A DNA stretch of 64,000 bases from Pseudomonadota bacterium (GCA_024228935.1 JAAESX010000309.1:124001-188000); one strand, 5' to 3'; positions 25,998 through 35,111 are shown, numbered from the stretch's first letter. The notes: generated from the sequence alone by a model not told the origin. Translations and numbers: made by a program.

Positions 25998-26561
25998 CTA
26001 CGCGGCCAGGTACCCCCGCCACTCGTCCGGAATCTCGACCCGCGAGAAGAGCATCGAGACGCCTTCCCACGGCGTCGGCCGACGCGGCCGCGACCGCAGG
26101 ACCAGACCCGCCGCCTTCGGCGACTTGTCGGCCTTCCGCTGGTTGCACGGACGGCAGGCGGTCACGATGTTCTCCCACGAGGTCACCGGCATCGACCGAC
26201 CGTTTCGCGTGACCCGACCACGGGTGGCCTTCGAGCGCGGGACGACGTGGTCGAGGGTGAGCTCGCCCGGCAGCGGACGACCCGAGGTCCCCCGCGGCGC
26301 GGTGCCGCAGTACTGGCAGGTCCAGTGGTCCCGCGCGAGCACGTTCTGACGGTTGAACCGGACCTTTCCGCGGTGGCGAGCGAACGAGGTCAGTGTCACC
26401 ACCGCCGGCCACGGCAGCGTGGTCGAGGGCGAACGGATCTGACGACCTTCGTAGTGCTCGACCAGACGAGCCTTGTCGTCCAGCAGCAAGGTCACGGCGC
26501 GGCGCCAGTCCAGCACCCTGACCGGTGAGTAGTCGGCGTTCAGCAGCAAAACGTCTTGCAT
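25998..26561 (-). CDS. HNH endonuclease family protein
   Basis: A 187-residue protein starting MQDVLLLNADYSPVRVLDWR, the typical opening of small bacterial HNH proteins. Zinc/HNH features are CQYCG (about residue 87), LTLDHVVPRSK (HNH His), WENIVTACRPCNQRKADK. A GGGAGGAAC Shine-Dalgarno precedes the ATG. The family is common in GC-rich bacteria and its role is mostly unknown; a single-strand or repair-linked nuclease is possible. No restriction methylase is nearby. A 193-bp gap separates it from the divergent histidine kinase. Confidence 0.88.
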   Translation of the reverse strand: MQDVLLLNADYSPVRVLDWRRAVTLLLDDKARLVEHYEGRQIRSPSTTLPWPAVVTLTSFARHRGKVRFNRQNVLARDHWTCQYCGTAPRGTSGRPLPGELTLDHVVPRSKATRGRVTRNGRSMPVTSWENIVTACRPCNQRKADKSPKAAGLVLRSRPRRPTPWEGVSMLFSRVEIPDEWRGYLAA

Positions 26562-26754
26562 GGCGTTGTTCCTCCCGTCCGGAAAGGGGTTCGGGGTCAC
26601 TGTAGACGCGCGAAAACCGGGGGAAAGGGCCGACTCGCAACGATCTTGATCTGGGGGCTTCGTTAGGGTAGGCAAAAACTCTCATACAGAACATGAAGGG
26701 TTCACTTGACGTGTCACCACCGCTACAGTGACCTCTTCCCCCTGAGATGTCCGC

Positions 26755-28044
26755 TTGGCCCTTCGCTCCGTCCTGCTCCTGCTGTCCGATCCGGAGCTGC
26801 GTGCCATCGCCGGAGCCGTGCTGCGTGATGCCGGCTTCGAGGTGGTCGAGGCCGCGGATGCCATGGCCTTTGCGCGGGCCTTCTCGGCGGGCTCGTTCGA
26901 TGCCTGCGTGACCGCCTGGGACATCGGTTGGACCCGCGCGACCGAGGTCGCCGCGACGGTGAAGGGGGCTCGGCTCGTCCTGGTCGGGTCCGCGCCGCCC
27001 GACGAGGCCGCCGCCGCCGGCTTCGGTGCGGTCGTGTCGACGACACAGCTCTCGCGCCTGCCCTCCACCATCCGGGCCGTGAAGCCCAGCCGAGGACTGG
27101 CGCCCCTGCTCGACGACGCCGAGCTTCCGTGGTTCGTCCTGGACGACGGCCTGGTGGTCGAAGCCAGCCCGTCGATGCGTCGCCTCATCAAGGGCCCCAT
27201 CGAGGGACGCTCCCTTCTGCATGAGCTCGAGGTCCCCGAGGGCTCGGGCCGGTCGCGCGTCCGTCTTGGCGAGTCGTGGTTCGATCTGGTGGTCCGAGAG
27301 CACGAGGGCGGTTCGAGCGCCCTGTTGCTCGACGTCACCGAGGCCGAGCGGCTCGCCCAGGACCTGGTCGAGGCCCGCTACGACACCGTGGACCCAGGCC
27401 TGGCCAAGGAGAACGAGTCGCTTCGCCGGTACGCGCACACGGTCGCTCACGACCTGAAGTCCCCGGTCCGCACGCTCCTCCTGAGGCTCCAGCAGCTGCA
27501 GGAGCGGCTCGACGATCCGCGGGCCGACACCGCCATCGACGAGCTCACGGCCCAGGCCGAGCGGCTGCGGCGCATGATCCTCGACCTCCTGCCGTCCGAG
27601 GCGACCGAGGGCGTCCTGACCGACAGCGAGGCGGTCTTCGACGAGGCGCTCGACAACCTCGACGCGTTGATCGACGAGAACGAGGCGCAGATCGAGCGCG
27701 GGCGCCTGCCCGCCGTGCCGATCCCGCGCACCGAGCTGCTCCAGGTCCTCCAGAACCTGGTCGGCAACGCCGTGCGTCACTCGGGCAAGGGAGCCCGGGT
27801 GAACGTGACGGCCACCCTCCGCGACGGGAACCACGTGTTCTCCGTCGAGGACAACGGCCCCGGGATCCCGCTGGAGGACTCCGAGCGCATCTTCAGCGCC
27901 TACTCCCAGTCCGAGGCCTCCAACGGAGGCAGCGGCCTGGGACTGGCGATCTGCAAGCGCCTGGTCGAGGAGAGGGGGGGATGGATCTGGGTGGACTCGA
28001 GCGGACAGGGCTCGACCTTCCAGTTCGGGCTTCCGGCTCGCTGA
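26755..28044 (+). CDS. Soluble histidine kinase with degenerate receiver and PAS-like region
   Basis: A 429-residue protein without membrane helices. Residues 1-110 look like a receiver fold with a non-canonical acidic pocket. Residues about 115-205 resemble a small PAS domain. A coiled linker is followed by the kinase core: YAHTVAHDLKSPVRTL (phospho-His near 231), N box LQNLVGNAVRHSGKG, G boxes DNGPGIP and GGSGLGLAICKRL. The core resembles phytochrome-type kinases. The start is uncertain: TTG at 26755 is the first in-frame start and has no strong ribosome site. It precedes the GGDEF-EAL gene by 32 bp, so they may share a transcript. Confidence 0.85.
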   Translation: MALRSVLLLLSDPELRAIAGAVLRDAGFEVVEAADAMAFARAFSAGSFDACVTAWDIGWTRATEVAATVKGARLVLVGSAPPDEAAAAGFGAVVSTTQLSRLPSTIRAVKPSRGLAPLLDDAELPWFVLDDGLVVEASPSMRRLIKGPIEGRSLLHELEVPEGSGRSRVRLGESWFDLVVREHEGGSSALLLDVTEAERLAQDLVEARYDTVDPGLAKENESLRRYAHTVAHDLKSPVRTLLLRLQQLQERLDDPRADTAIDELTAQAERLRRMILDLLPSEATEGVLTDSEAVFDEALDNLDALIDENEAQIERGRLPAVPIPRTELLQVLQNLVGNAVRHSGKGARVNVTATLRDGNHVFSVEDNGPGIPLEDSERIFSAYSQSEASNGGSGLGLAICKRLVEERGGWIWVDSSGQGSTFQFGLPAR

Positions 28045-28076
28045 ACGCTGCCTGTCAACGCTGAAGAGAGGAATCC

Positions 28077-30173
28077 ATGAAGGACACCATCTACGTGCTC
28101 GTGCTCGAAGATCAGGACGCCGAGGCCGAGCGGCTCATGCGTTGGCTGGAAGAGGACCCGCGCGGTGAGCTCGTCCCGTCACGGGTCACGACGCTCGCCG
28201 ACGTGAAGCTCCGGCTCGAGGACGGGCAGGTCGACGTGCTGTTGCTCGACTTGCACGTGCCGGACAGCCAGGGCCTCATCACCTTCACCGATGCCTACGC
28301 GGCGGCGAAGGGTGTGCCCATCCTCGTCCAGAGCGGGCTCGAGGACGAGAGCGCGGCCCTGGAGGCCGTCGCCGGCGGCGCCCAGGACTACCTCATCAAG
28401 CGGAACCTGGACGGTGAGCTGGTGCGACGAGCCGTCCGGTACGCGCTCGAGCGCGCGCGCCTCGTGACCCAGCTCGCCGAGTGGGAGGACCGGTACGCCC
28501 GGGCGCTCGAAGGGGCTCGGGACGGCATCTGGGACTGGCACATCGAGCGGGACGAGCTGGTCGTCAGCTCGCGCTGGCGGGCGATGCTCGGCCTGCGCGA
28601 GGACCAGAAGGTCGCCGACTCGCAGGACTGGTTCGTTCGCGTCCACCCGGACGACCTGCAGCCGCTGTTGACCGCAATCCAGGAGCACATGTCGGGGCTC
28701 TCGCCGCACCTGGAGCACGAGCATCGGATGCGCACCGAGTCCGGTCGCTGGCGCTGGATGCTGGCCCGAGGTCGTGCCGTCCAGCGCGAAGGCGAGACCT
28801 GGATGGCCGGCTCGCTCTCCGACATCACGCGTCGTCGCGAGGCCGCCGCCCGTCTCATGCACGAGGCGCTGCACGACGAGCTCACGGGGCTGCCGAACCG
28901 GACCCTCCTCCTCGACCGGCTCTCCCAGGCGCTCCGGCGTCGTCGCCGGGACGAGCAGCATCGCTTCGCCGTCCTGTTCCTCGACCTCGACCGCTTCAAG
29001 GTGATCAACGACAGCCTGGGCCACCTGGTCGGTGACCAGCTGCTCATCGCCGTCGCCCGACGACTGCGTCAGTGCCTGCGTCCCAGCGACACCGTCGCGC
29101 GACTCGGAGGCGACGAGTTCGCGCTCCTGCTCGAGGACCTGGACCCCGGGCGTGACGCCGAGACGGTGGCCGACCGCATCCACTCGGCGCTCGGCGTGCC
29201 GGTGGTCGTCGGAGGCCACGAGGTCTTCACCTCGGTCAGCATCGGCATCTGCCACGGCGACGAGACGTACCTTCGGCCCGAGGACCTGCTCCGCGACGCG
29301 GACACCGCCATGTACAAGGCCAAGAAGCTCGGCAAGGCCCGCTACGAGATCTTCGACGAGGAGCTCCACGGCTGGGCCCTCGCCCGGCTGGAGCTCGAGA
29401 CCGGACTCCGCCGGGCGCTGGACCGCGGCGAGTTCGTCGTGCACTACCAGCCCATCGTGCGGCTCGACGGTCGGGAGATCGAGGGCTTCGAGGCGCTCGT
29501 CCGCTGGCGTCGACCCGGCGTGGATGCACTCGTGATGCCCGGCCAGTTCATCGCCGAGGCCGAGGAGACCGGCCTCATCTCCTCGCTCGGTTCGCAGGTG
29601 ATGCGCGCGGCCTGCCACTTCGGTGCGTCGCTCAACGGCACCGTGCGGCGCCCGCTCAGCATGTCGGTCAACGTCTCGAGCCGTCAGCTTCGCCAGCCCG
29701 ACTTCGTGGACCAGGTCGAGACCATCCTGGTGACGACCGGCATGGACCCGAAGAACCTGGTCATCGAGCTCACCGAGACCGCGCTGATCGAGAACGCCGA
29801 CACCGCGGTGGCGATGCTCGACCGTATCCGCGAGTTCGGCGTGCGCGTCCATCTGGACGACTTCGGCAACGGGTACAGCTCGCTGTCCTACCTGCAGCGC
29901 TTCCCCATCGACCGCCTGAAGATCGACAAGAGCTTCGTCGCGGGGCTGGCGTCGTCGCGTGAAGACCAGGCCATCGTGCGGGCCATCCTGAGCCTGGCCG
30001 ACAGCCTCGGCAAGGGCGTGGTCGCCGAGGGCATCGAGACCCAGGATCAGCTCGAACGACTGCAGGGCATGCAGTGCGCCTTCGGTCAGGGCTACCTGTT
30101 CTCGCGCGCGCTGTCGGAGACGGACGCGCACGCGCTGGCGGTGGGTCGGATGATGGCGGCAGCGGAGGCCTGA
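28077..30173 (+). CDS. REC-PAS-GGDEF-EAL cyclic-di-GMP regulator
   Basis: A 698-residue protein. Domains in order: receiver (1-120, phospho-acceptor D58), PAS/PAC (about 140-255), GGDEF (about 262-425) and EAL (about 435-690). The GGDEF motif RLGGDEF is intact (344-348), with the inhibitory I-site RPSD at 335-338. The EAL domain keeps FEALVRW (472-474), the Glu of IELTET, DDFGNGYSSL (594 onward), KIDKSFV and AEGIE, so both cyclase and phosphodiesterase activity are possible. A GAGAGGAA Shine-Dalgarno precedes the ATG. The kinase just upstream is the likely phosphodonor. Confidence 0.95.
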   Translation: MKDTIYVLVLEDQDAEAERLMRWLEEDPRGELVPSRVTTLADVKLRLEDGQVDVLLLDLHVPDSQGLITFTDAYAAAKGVPILVQSGLEDESAALEAVAGGAQDYLIKRNLDGELVRRAVRYALERARLVTQLAEWEDRYARALEGARDGIWDWHIERDELVVSSRWRAMLGLREDQKVADSQDWFVRVHPDDLQPLLTAIQEHMSGLSPHLEHEHRMRTESGRWRWMLARGRAVQREGETWMAGSLSDITRRREAAARLMHEALHDELTGLPNRTLLLDRLSQALRRRRRDEQHRFAVLFLDLDRFKVINDSLGHLVGDQLLIAVARRLRQCLRPSDTVARLGGDEFALLLEDLDPGRDAETVADRIHSALGVPVVVGGHEVFTSVSIGICHGDETYLRPEDLLRDADTAMYKAKKLGKARYEIFDEELHGWALARLELETGLRRALDRGEFVVHYQPIVRLDGREIEGFEALVRWRRPGVDALVMPGQFIAEAEETGLISSLGSQVMRAACHFGASLNGTVRRPLSMSVNVSSRQLRQPDFVDQVETILVTTGMDPKNLVIELTETALIENADTAVAMLDRIREFGVRVHLDDFGNGYSSLSYLQRFPIDRLKIDKSFVAGLASSREDQAIVRAILSLADSLGKGVVAEGIETQDQLERLQGMQCAFGQGYLFSRALSETDAHALAVGRMMAAAEA

Positions 30174-30194
30174 GCGGCCCGTAGCCGGGCTCAG
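30170..30194. terminator. Bidirectional hairpin containing both stop codons
   Basis: The arms CTGAGC and GCTCAG enclose a GC-rich loop with extra GGC/GCC pairing. The hairpin lies between convergent genes and includes the TGA of the GGDEF-EAL gene on one strand and the TGA of the MopE-type gene on the other. There is no clear U tract, so termination is inferred from position and symmetry. Confidence 0.45.
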
Positions 30195-31234
30195 CGCGTG
30201 CCGACGATGTCCCAGCGCGTCGTCGAGCAGTCCAGGCAGCCCAGGCCGCCGTTGCTCTTGAACTTGGCGGTGAAGGTGCCCGTGAACTGGTTCGCGTTGT
30301 CGAACTGGCCCTCGAAGATGTACCGCTCGTCGCAGTCGCCCAGGACCGCGCGCTCGGTCTCGAAGCTCTGGTCCGCTTCGATGGTGCCCGTCGTCGTGCC
30401 GGGCTGGCCCTTGGTGCCGCCGCCGTAGATGGCCAGGTTCGGCTCGGCGTGCGTGAGAGTCACGGTAGCGAACGAGAGCTCGACGCTGCCCCAGGCGCAG
30501 CTCATCGTGATGCTGTCGTCCAGGAACCAGGTGTCGCTGTAGTCCAGCTCGCAGTCCTCATCGACGCTGCCGTCGCAGTCGTTGTCGATGCCGTCGTCGC
30601 AGACCTCTTCGTACCCGGGGAACGCGGTGGCCTCGTCGTCGTTGCAGTCGCCGTCGCAGGTGGACCAGGTGTCGCCGTCGGAGTCCTGCTCGTCCGGGGT
30701 CGCCGTCGAGCAGTCGTCGTCGACGTCGTTGCAGGTCTCTTCGTCCGCGCCCGGGTTCACGTTGTAGTCCAGGTCGTCGCAGTCGTTGTCGCAGACGGTG
30801 TACCCGTCCTCGTCGACGTCCGGCGCGTCCAGGGTCTCGTCGTTGCAGTCGTCGTCGATGCCGTTGCACTCTTCTTCGCCGGCCGCGGGGTAGACGTCCG
30901 GGTTCAGGTCGTCGCAGTCGTCGTCGCAGGCGCTGAACCCGTCTTCGTCCAGGTCCTCGGCGTCGAGGGTGGTGTCGTCGCAGTCGTCATCCCAGCCGTT
31001 GCACTCCAGTTCGGTCATCGACGGGTTCACGTCGGCGTTGCCGTCGTCGCAGTCGAGCCCCTCGCCGTACGTGAGGACGCAGTCGGGGTTGTTGCCGTCC
31101 ATGTAGCCGTCGCCGTCCTTGTCGAACGGCTCGTCGACGTAGTCCTCGGACGGCTGCTTGCTGCCGTCGCAGATGGCGTTCTGGGTGACGCCGATGTCCT
31201 GACCACAGGCGAGCAGTGCGACGGCGAGCGTCAT
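30191..31234 (-). CDS. MopE-type metal-binding-repeat lipoprotein
   Basis: A 347-residue protein beginning MTLAVALLAC, lipobox Cys at residue 10. Residues about 35-235 hold four or five repeats of the putative metal-binding motif family (CNGIDDDCNDETLD type), spaced by DxDxDGxxxCDxDCDD segments. Asp, Glu and paired Cys dominate. MopE of Methylococcus is the reference for this motif. A beta-rich C-terminal domain of about 110 residues, with a CLDC pair, is not recognised. A GAGGAG Shine-Dalgarno supports the start. Probably a surface or periplasmic calcium- or metal-binding protein. It lies 36 bp downstream of the GMC oxidoreductase gene. Confidence 0.85.
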   Translation of the reverse strand: MTLAVALLACGQDIGVTQNAICDGSKQPSEDYVDEPFDKDGDGYMDGNNPDCVLTYGEGLDCDDGNADVNPSMTELECNGWDDDCDDTTLDAEDLDEDGFSACDDDCDDLNPDVYPAAGEEECNGIDDDCNDETLDAPDVDEDGYTVCDNDCDDLDYNVNPGADEETCNDVDDDCSTATPDEQDSDGDTWSTCDGDCNDDEATAFPGYEEVCDDGIDNDCDGSVDEDCELDYSDTWFLDDSITMSCAWGSVELSFATVTLTHAEPNLAIYGGGTKGQPGTTTGTIEADQSFETERAVLGDCDERYIFEGQFDNANQFTGTFTAKFKSNGGLGCLDCSTTRWDIVGTR

Positions 31235-31270
31235 GGGCGGAGTCTCCTCAGGGCACCGGAAGTATAGGCG

Positions 31271-32692
31271 TCAACCGCCGGCTTCCGCTGACAGTCGCCT
31301 CGCACCCTCGAGGGCGAGCGCGGCGATGGTGACCTGGGGATTCACGCCCAGCGCCTCGGGGATGGCCGAGCCGTCCAGCACCCAGAGTCCGTCCTGTCCC
31401 TTCACGCGGCCGACCCCATCGCAGACGTCGCCACGGGTCGCGCCGCCGAACGGGTGGGCCGTGTAGAGGTACTGCTTGCCCGCGCCGATGGGCAGCCGGC
31501 CGGGGGCCGAGGTGGTCCAGCGGGTCTCCCGGTGCGCGAGCAGGACCCGCTCGGCGCCAGCGGCCATGAACAGCTCGAAGGCCCGCTCGTAGAAGTCGGC
31601 CAGCCGCTCGGCGTCGTGTTCGACGAGCGGGTAGTCGATCGAGGGCCGGTCGTTCTTCAGCGTGATGGACCCGCGGCTCGTGCTGCGGACCAGCGACAGT
31701 GCGCCGGCCAGGTGGCGGTAGCGGCCGAGGATCTCCTCGTGCAGGGGGCCCTCGGCCTGGGGCTGGACCGAGAACGAGAGGGGCTGGACGCCGACGCCCT
31801 CGATCAGGAAGCCGGGCCCGGTGTGTCCGTAGACGTCGCTGTGCTCGAGGACGCCGTAGGACATCGGGATGCCGGCGTGCTGCTCGACCGGCTCGGCGAA
31901 GTCGCCCCAGGCCACGGTCTGCACGTGGAGCTGGACGTTCCGCCCGGCGTCGATGCCCGAACGCAGCAGAAGCGTGGGCGTCTGGACGACCCCGGCACAG
32001 ACCACGACGTGCTCGGCCTCGAGCTCGACCCGGCCGGTCGGGGTGTCGGTGTGGAGGACCCAGGCGCCGCCTCGTCGCTCGAGGTGGTGGACGGCGTGCT
32101 CGGCCAGGAGCTGTCCGCCCAGCTGCTCGAACCGCGGGACGATGCTCACGTTCGTCGACCGCTTGGCGTCGTACGCGCAGCCCAGGTGTCGGAACCCGCA
32201 CTGCAGGCAGCCCGCCGCGTTGTGGTGCAGCCGCTCGCCGGACCAGCCCAGCTTCGCGGCGCCGAGACCGACCAGGTAGTTCGCCCGGTTGATCATCTCC
32301 TTGGGGATGCGCTGGACGTTCAGGAGCGCTTCGACCTCGTCGGCCAGCAGCGAGAGTCCGGACAGGTCGACGTCGACGCCGTACGCGGCCCAGCGGTCGC
32401 GGATCTCCGGCGGCGGTCGGAAGCACAGCGCGTCGTTGATGACGGTGCTGCCCCCGACGGCCTTGCCCTGCAGCACGCCGATGGATCCGTCTTCGCTCGC
32501 CTGGGTCCCGGCGCCCGCGTAGAGCTTCGGGATCATCTCGGACTCGAGCTGGGTGAAGTCCTTGGCGGTCAGGTGCTTGCCCGCCTCGAGCAGCGCGACG
32601 CCATCGCCCCAGGCCTGGGCGAGCGCGTAGGCCGCGTGGGCTCCTCCGGCTCCCGAGCCGATGACCGCTGCCTTGATCCGGGGCGGCTTCAC
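31271..32692 (-). CDS. GMC-family FAD-dependent oxidoreductase
   Basis: A 473-residue flavoprotein. The N-terminal dinucleotide fold is AAVIGSGAGGAHAAYALAQ with a distal Glu (LLEAGK). GKAVGGSTVINDALCFRPP is the GMC signature region, and the C-terminal half contains HPFGGATRG and the FAD-contact segment LWVLDGSAIPEALGVNPQVT. It has an extra CLQCGFRHLGC Cys cluster near 165, unusual but known in the cholesterol-oxidase-like branch. The GTG start is fixed by a GTGA overlap with the upstream Tat-signal gene. Together they resemble gluconate/sorbitol dehydrogenase pairs. The substrate is unknown. Confidence 0.9.
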   Translation of the reverse strand: MKPPRIKAAVIGSGAGGAHAAYALAQAWGDGVALLEAGKHLTAKDFTQLESEMIPKLYAGAGTQASEDGSIGVLQGKAVGGSTVINDALCFRPPPEIRDRWAAYGVDVDLSGLSLLADEVEALLNVQRIPKEMINRANYLVGLGAAKLGWSGERLHHNAAGCLQCGFRHLGCAYDAKRSTNVSIVPRFEQLGGQLLAEHAVHHLERRGGAWVLHTDTPTGRVELEAEHVVVCAGVVQTPTLLLRSGIDAGRNVQLHVQTVAWGDFAEPVEQHAGIPMSYGVLEHSDVYGHTGPGFLIEGVGVQPLSFSVQPQAEGPLHEEILGRYRHLAGALSLVRSTSRGSITLKNDRPSIDYPLVEHDAERLADFYERAFELFMAAGAERVLLAHRETRWTTSAPGRLPIGAGKQYLYTAHPFGGATRGDVCDGVGRVKGQDGLWVLDGSAIPEALGVNPQVTIAALALEGARRLSAEAGG

Positions 32693-33255
32693 GGCACCAC
32701 CTCGTCCCACTCGAACGCCGCGAGCTGGCCGGGCGGACGCCCTTTGTGCTCGCCGCTGGGAACGCACGGTCCGCCGTAGCCCAGGCGGTCCCAGGTCACC
32801 CTGGCCTTACCGTAGCTCGACGTGGTCGCGGCGTGGATGAGGCCCCAGATGCTGAGCTGGAGCGGGTTCTCGCTCGTGCGCCAGGCCGCCAGGATGTCGA
32901 GCTGGGTCGCGCGGTCCTGGCCGCTGAAGCCGGTCAGCCCGAAGGTCCACTCCTCGAGCAGGTGCAGTCCGGTGGCGGCCAGGTCGCGCTGGTCGGCGGC
33001 CATGCCGTCCAGGAGCCCCTCGAAGTCGGTGACCGGGTCCCAGTCGCCCGCGGCGTAGTCGGCCTCGGCCTGGGGCCCCACCATCGCGCAGGCGGCGGCG
33101 ACGACGATGGACGCCTGGCGCTCGCTCAGGAACCGGAGCGTGGGGAGGGGCAGCGGGGGCGTCTCGGCGCCGATCAGCCAGCGACCGCCGGCCTTCGTGA
33201 CGGCCAGCAGCCCGGCCAGGGCCAGTCCGCCCTTGAGGAGGTCGCGTCGCTTCAT
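32689..33255 (-). CDS. Gluconate 2-dehydrogenase subunit 3-like, Tat-exported
   Basis: A 188-residue protein starting with a twin-arginine signal, MKRRDLLKGGLALAGLLAV. The domain continues with LRFLSERQASIVVAAACAMVG and a helical body, as in the small subunit of membrane-bound GMC dehydrogenases. The partner flavoprotein overlaps downstream. No cytochrome c subunit is next to them, so the electron acceptor is unclear. The Tat signal suggests the complex is folded in the cytoplasm and exported together. Confidence 0.85.
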   Translation of the reverse strand: MKRRDLLKGGLALAGLLAVTKAGGRWLIGAETPPLPLPTLRFLSERQASIVVAAACAMVGPQAEADYAAGDWDPVTDFEGLLDGMAADQRDLAATGLHLLEEWTFGLTGFSGQDRATQLDILAAWRTSENPLQLSIWGLIHAATTSSYGKARVTWDRLGYGGPCVPSGEHKGRPPGQLAAFEWDEVVP

Positions 33256-33297
33256 CCTCTCGGGCGTAACTCAGATTCGCTCGAACAGGATGTCGGG

Positions 33298-34191
33298 TCA
33301 CTCCTCGACCAGCGCGTCGCGGCAGGAGACCGGGGCCAGCTCGACGTACCCGGTGGCGTCGTCGTAGGTGTAGCCCTCGTCGCAGTCCTCGCAGTTCTCC
33401 ACCTCCACGCCGTTCAGCGAGACGCGCAGGTCGTCGTCGTCGACCGCCGCGTCCAGCGCGTAGAGGCAGGGCTCCAGCGACGCGGTCACGCGGCCGAAGC
33501 GCTCGACGAGCTCCTCGACGTTGGTGGCCTCGTAGTAGTTGTCGCCGGTCGTGTCCTCGGCCATCTCGGCCATGCCCTCCAGCGTCTGGCGGGCATCCGC
33601 GATGTCGGAGCCGATCACGTACAGCTGCACCGGCTCGTCGCCGCCGTGGACCAGGTGGTCGACCGCTGTGATCGCGGCCTCGCGCTCGCAGTCCTCGTCT
33701 CCGGTGGCGCACATGCAGTTCGGCTGACCGTCCGTGATGAGGAGCACGATGTTCGGGCGGTAGGGGTCGTGGATTCGGCCGTTGGTCGAGATGTCGTACA
33801 GGCTCTCGGCGACGGGCGTGGCGCCCTCGGGGCGGGTCCCCTCGAGCTCGGCCAGGATGGCGGCTCCCGCGCCGGGCTCGTCCTCGATCGGCACGACGAT
33901 GCCGTCGTCGACGCCACACCGGTCGGACCCGTTGGGGCTCGGGAACAGCGTCAGGCCCAGCCGGCTCGCGGGCTCGACGGCCTCGAGGTACGGCGTCATC
34001 GCCATGACCTGGTCCCACCGGCTGTCGCCCTCCATCGAGCCGCTGCGGTCGACGACGAGCATCATGTTCGGCTTGACCGGCGGGCGGTAGTCCAAGCCAT
34101 CGGTCTCGCAGACCGCCAGGGGCTCGTACACCCAGGTGTCCTCTTCGACGTTGGCGGGGTTCGTGACGCAGGCGGCGAGGAAGAGGAACAT
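33298..34191 (-). CDS. von Willebrand factor A domain lipoprotein
   Basis: A 297-residue protein starting MFLFLAAC, lipobox Cys at residue 8, with a CGGAGAA ribosome site. The vWA domain (about 30-240) has the metal-ion-dependent adhesion motif VVDRSGSM (DxSxS) and the later TDGQPN segment, so the MIDAS metal site looks complete. Six or more Cys in the second half probably form disulfides (CMCATGDEDC, NCEDCDEG). Likely surface-bound, binding protein ligands. A GTG or ATG further upstream would run into the divergent promoter region and was not chosen. Confidence 0.85.
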   Translation of the reverse strand: MFLFLAACVTNPANVEEDTWVYEPLAVCETDGLDYRPPVKPNMMLVVDRSGSMEGDSRWDQVMAMTPYLEAVEPASRLGLTLFPSPNGSDRCGVDDGIVVPIEDEPGAGAAILAELEGTRPEGATPVAESLYDISTNGRIHDPYRPNIVLLITDGQPNCMCATGDEDCEREAAITAVDHLVHGGDEPVQLYVIGSDIADARQTLEGMAEMAEDTTGDNYYEATNVEELVERFGRVTASLEPCLYALDAAVDDDDLRVSLNGVEVENCEDCDEGYTYDDATGYVELAPVSCRDALVEE

Positions 34192-34361
34192 CGTGTTCTC
34201 CGGACGGGTGGGTGCTCGGTGTGAGAGCAAGCCGCGTGCCAGCCCGGAACGACGCGTTCATGCGGCTCGGCCGGGGGCCCGTGTCCACGATGTGGAACAC
34301 CTCTGTCGTCGATCGGTCACGCTCGCGGACAGCAGCCCACCGATGCAGGCGGATCCAGTGC

Positions 34362-34377
34362 TGGCACAGCCCTTGCT
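34362..34377 (+). promoter_or_regulatory. Sigma-54 (-24/-12) promoter
   Basis: TGGCACAGCCCTTGCT matches the sigma-54 consensus (TGGCAC, five bases, TTGC, A/T) with the correct GG-to-GC spacing. Transcription would begin near 34388, 22 bp before the ATG of the lipoprotein at 34410. The rest of the 218-bp divergent intergenic region (34192-34409) was scanned; no other element was evident. Confidence 0.8.
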
Positions 34378-34409
34378 TTCCAGGACGGCATCCCCTCTCG
34401 GAGCTCCCC

Positions 34410-35111
34410 ATGTTTCACTGGCTCGTCGGCTGCGGCGCCTACGGCATCTACCTGGCCCCCCAACCCCTGGACACCGGCGAGACCGGGCTCGACTCGGCGA
34501 CGCCCGACGTCATCGACTGCTCGCAGGTCGGCTTCTTCGGCCAGCAGCCGGACTACGACGACGCCGGCACGGTCTACGGCCGCGTCACGTCCCCCAACGG
34601 GCTCGTCGGGGTGGGCGGCGCGAACGTGGAGATGGACGACGCCTGGGTCGTCACACAGGACCACGGCTGCTTCGTCTTCGACCTGCCCGCGGGCACGGAC
34701 CTGCAGGCGCTCGAGCTCCGTGCCTGGGTCGAATCGGGCGGCACGCTGTACGTCTCCGACTGGGAGTGGGAGCTGTTCGAGGCCGTGGTGCCCGAGGCGG
34801 TCGACTTTCGCGAGGACCCCCGCATCGGCGAGGCTGGCACGCTGACGGCCACCATCCTCGACCGCAACATCGCCGCGATGCTCGGCTCGGAGACTGCCTC
34901 GGTCGCGTTCGACCTGCCGAGCTGGGCCGTCATCGATGGCGTCGACCAGGCGACCCCGCTCGTGCAGGCCTCGGTGGACGGTCGCCAGCGGCCTCTCGCC
35001 GTGAGCCACGCGGTCGGCGACGGGCGCGTCATCTTCACGAGCTTCCACAACGAAGCCCAGATGACGGAGGACATGCAGACCATCCTGTACTCACTCATCC
35101 TGAGCCTGTGA
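34410..35111 (+). CDS. Lipoprotein with a glutamine-amidotransferase-like (ThuA-like) fold
   Basis: A 233-residue protein starting MFHWLVGC, lipobox Cys at residue 8, with GGAGCT upstream. The linker is Asp/Pro/Thr-rich. Later segments resemble class I glutamine-amidotransferase-like periplasmic domains: LRAWVESGGTLYVSDWEWEL and AVGDGRVIFTSFHNEAQ, where a His closes the pocket. Whether it has catalytic activity is unknown. It is the only gene in the window with a clear sigma-54 promoter, so expression is likely tied to a specific activator. Confidence 0.75.
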   Translation: MFHWLVGCGAYGIYLAPQPLDTGETGLDSATPDVIDCSQVGFFGQQPDYDDAGTVYGRVTSPNGLVGVGGANVEMDDAWVVTQDHGCFVFDLPAGTDLQALELRAWVESGGTLYVSDWEWELFEAVVPEAVDFREDPRIGEAGTLTATILDRNIAAMLGSETASVAFDLPSWAVIDGVDQATPLVQASVDGRQRPLAVSHAVGDGRVIFTSFHNEAQMTEDMQTILYSLILSL

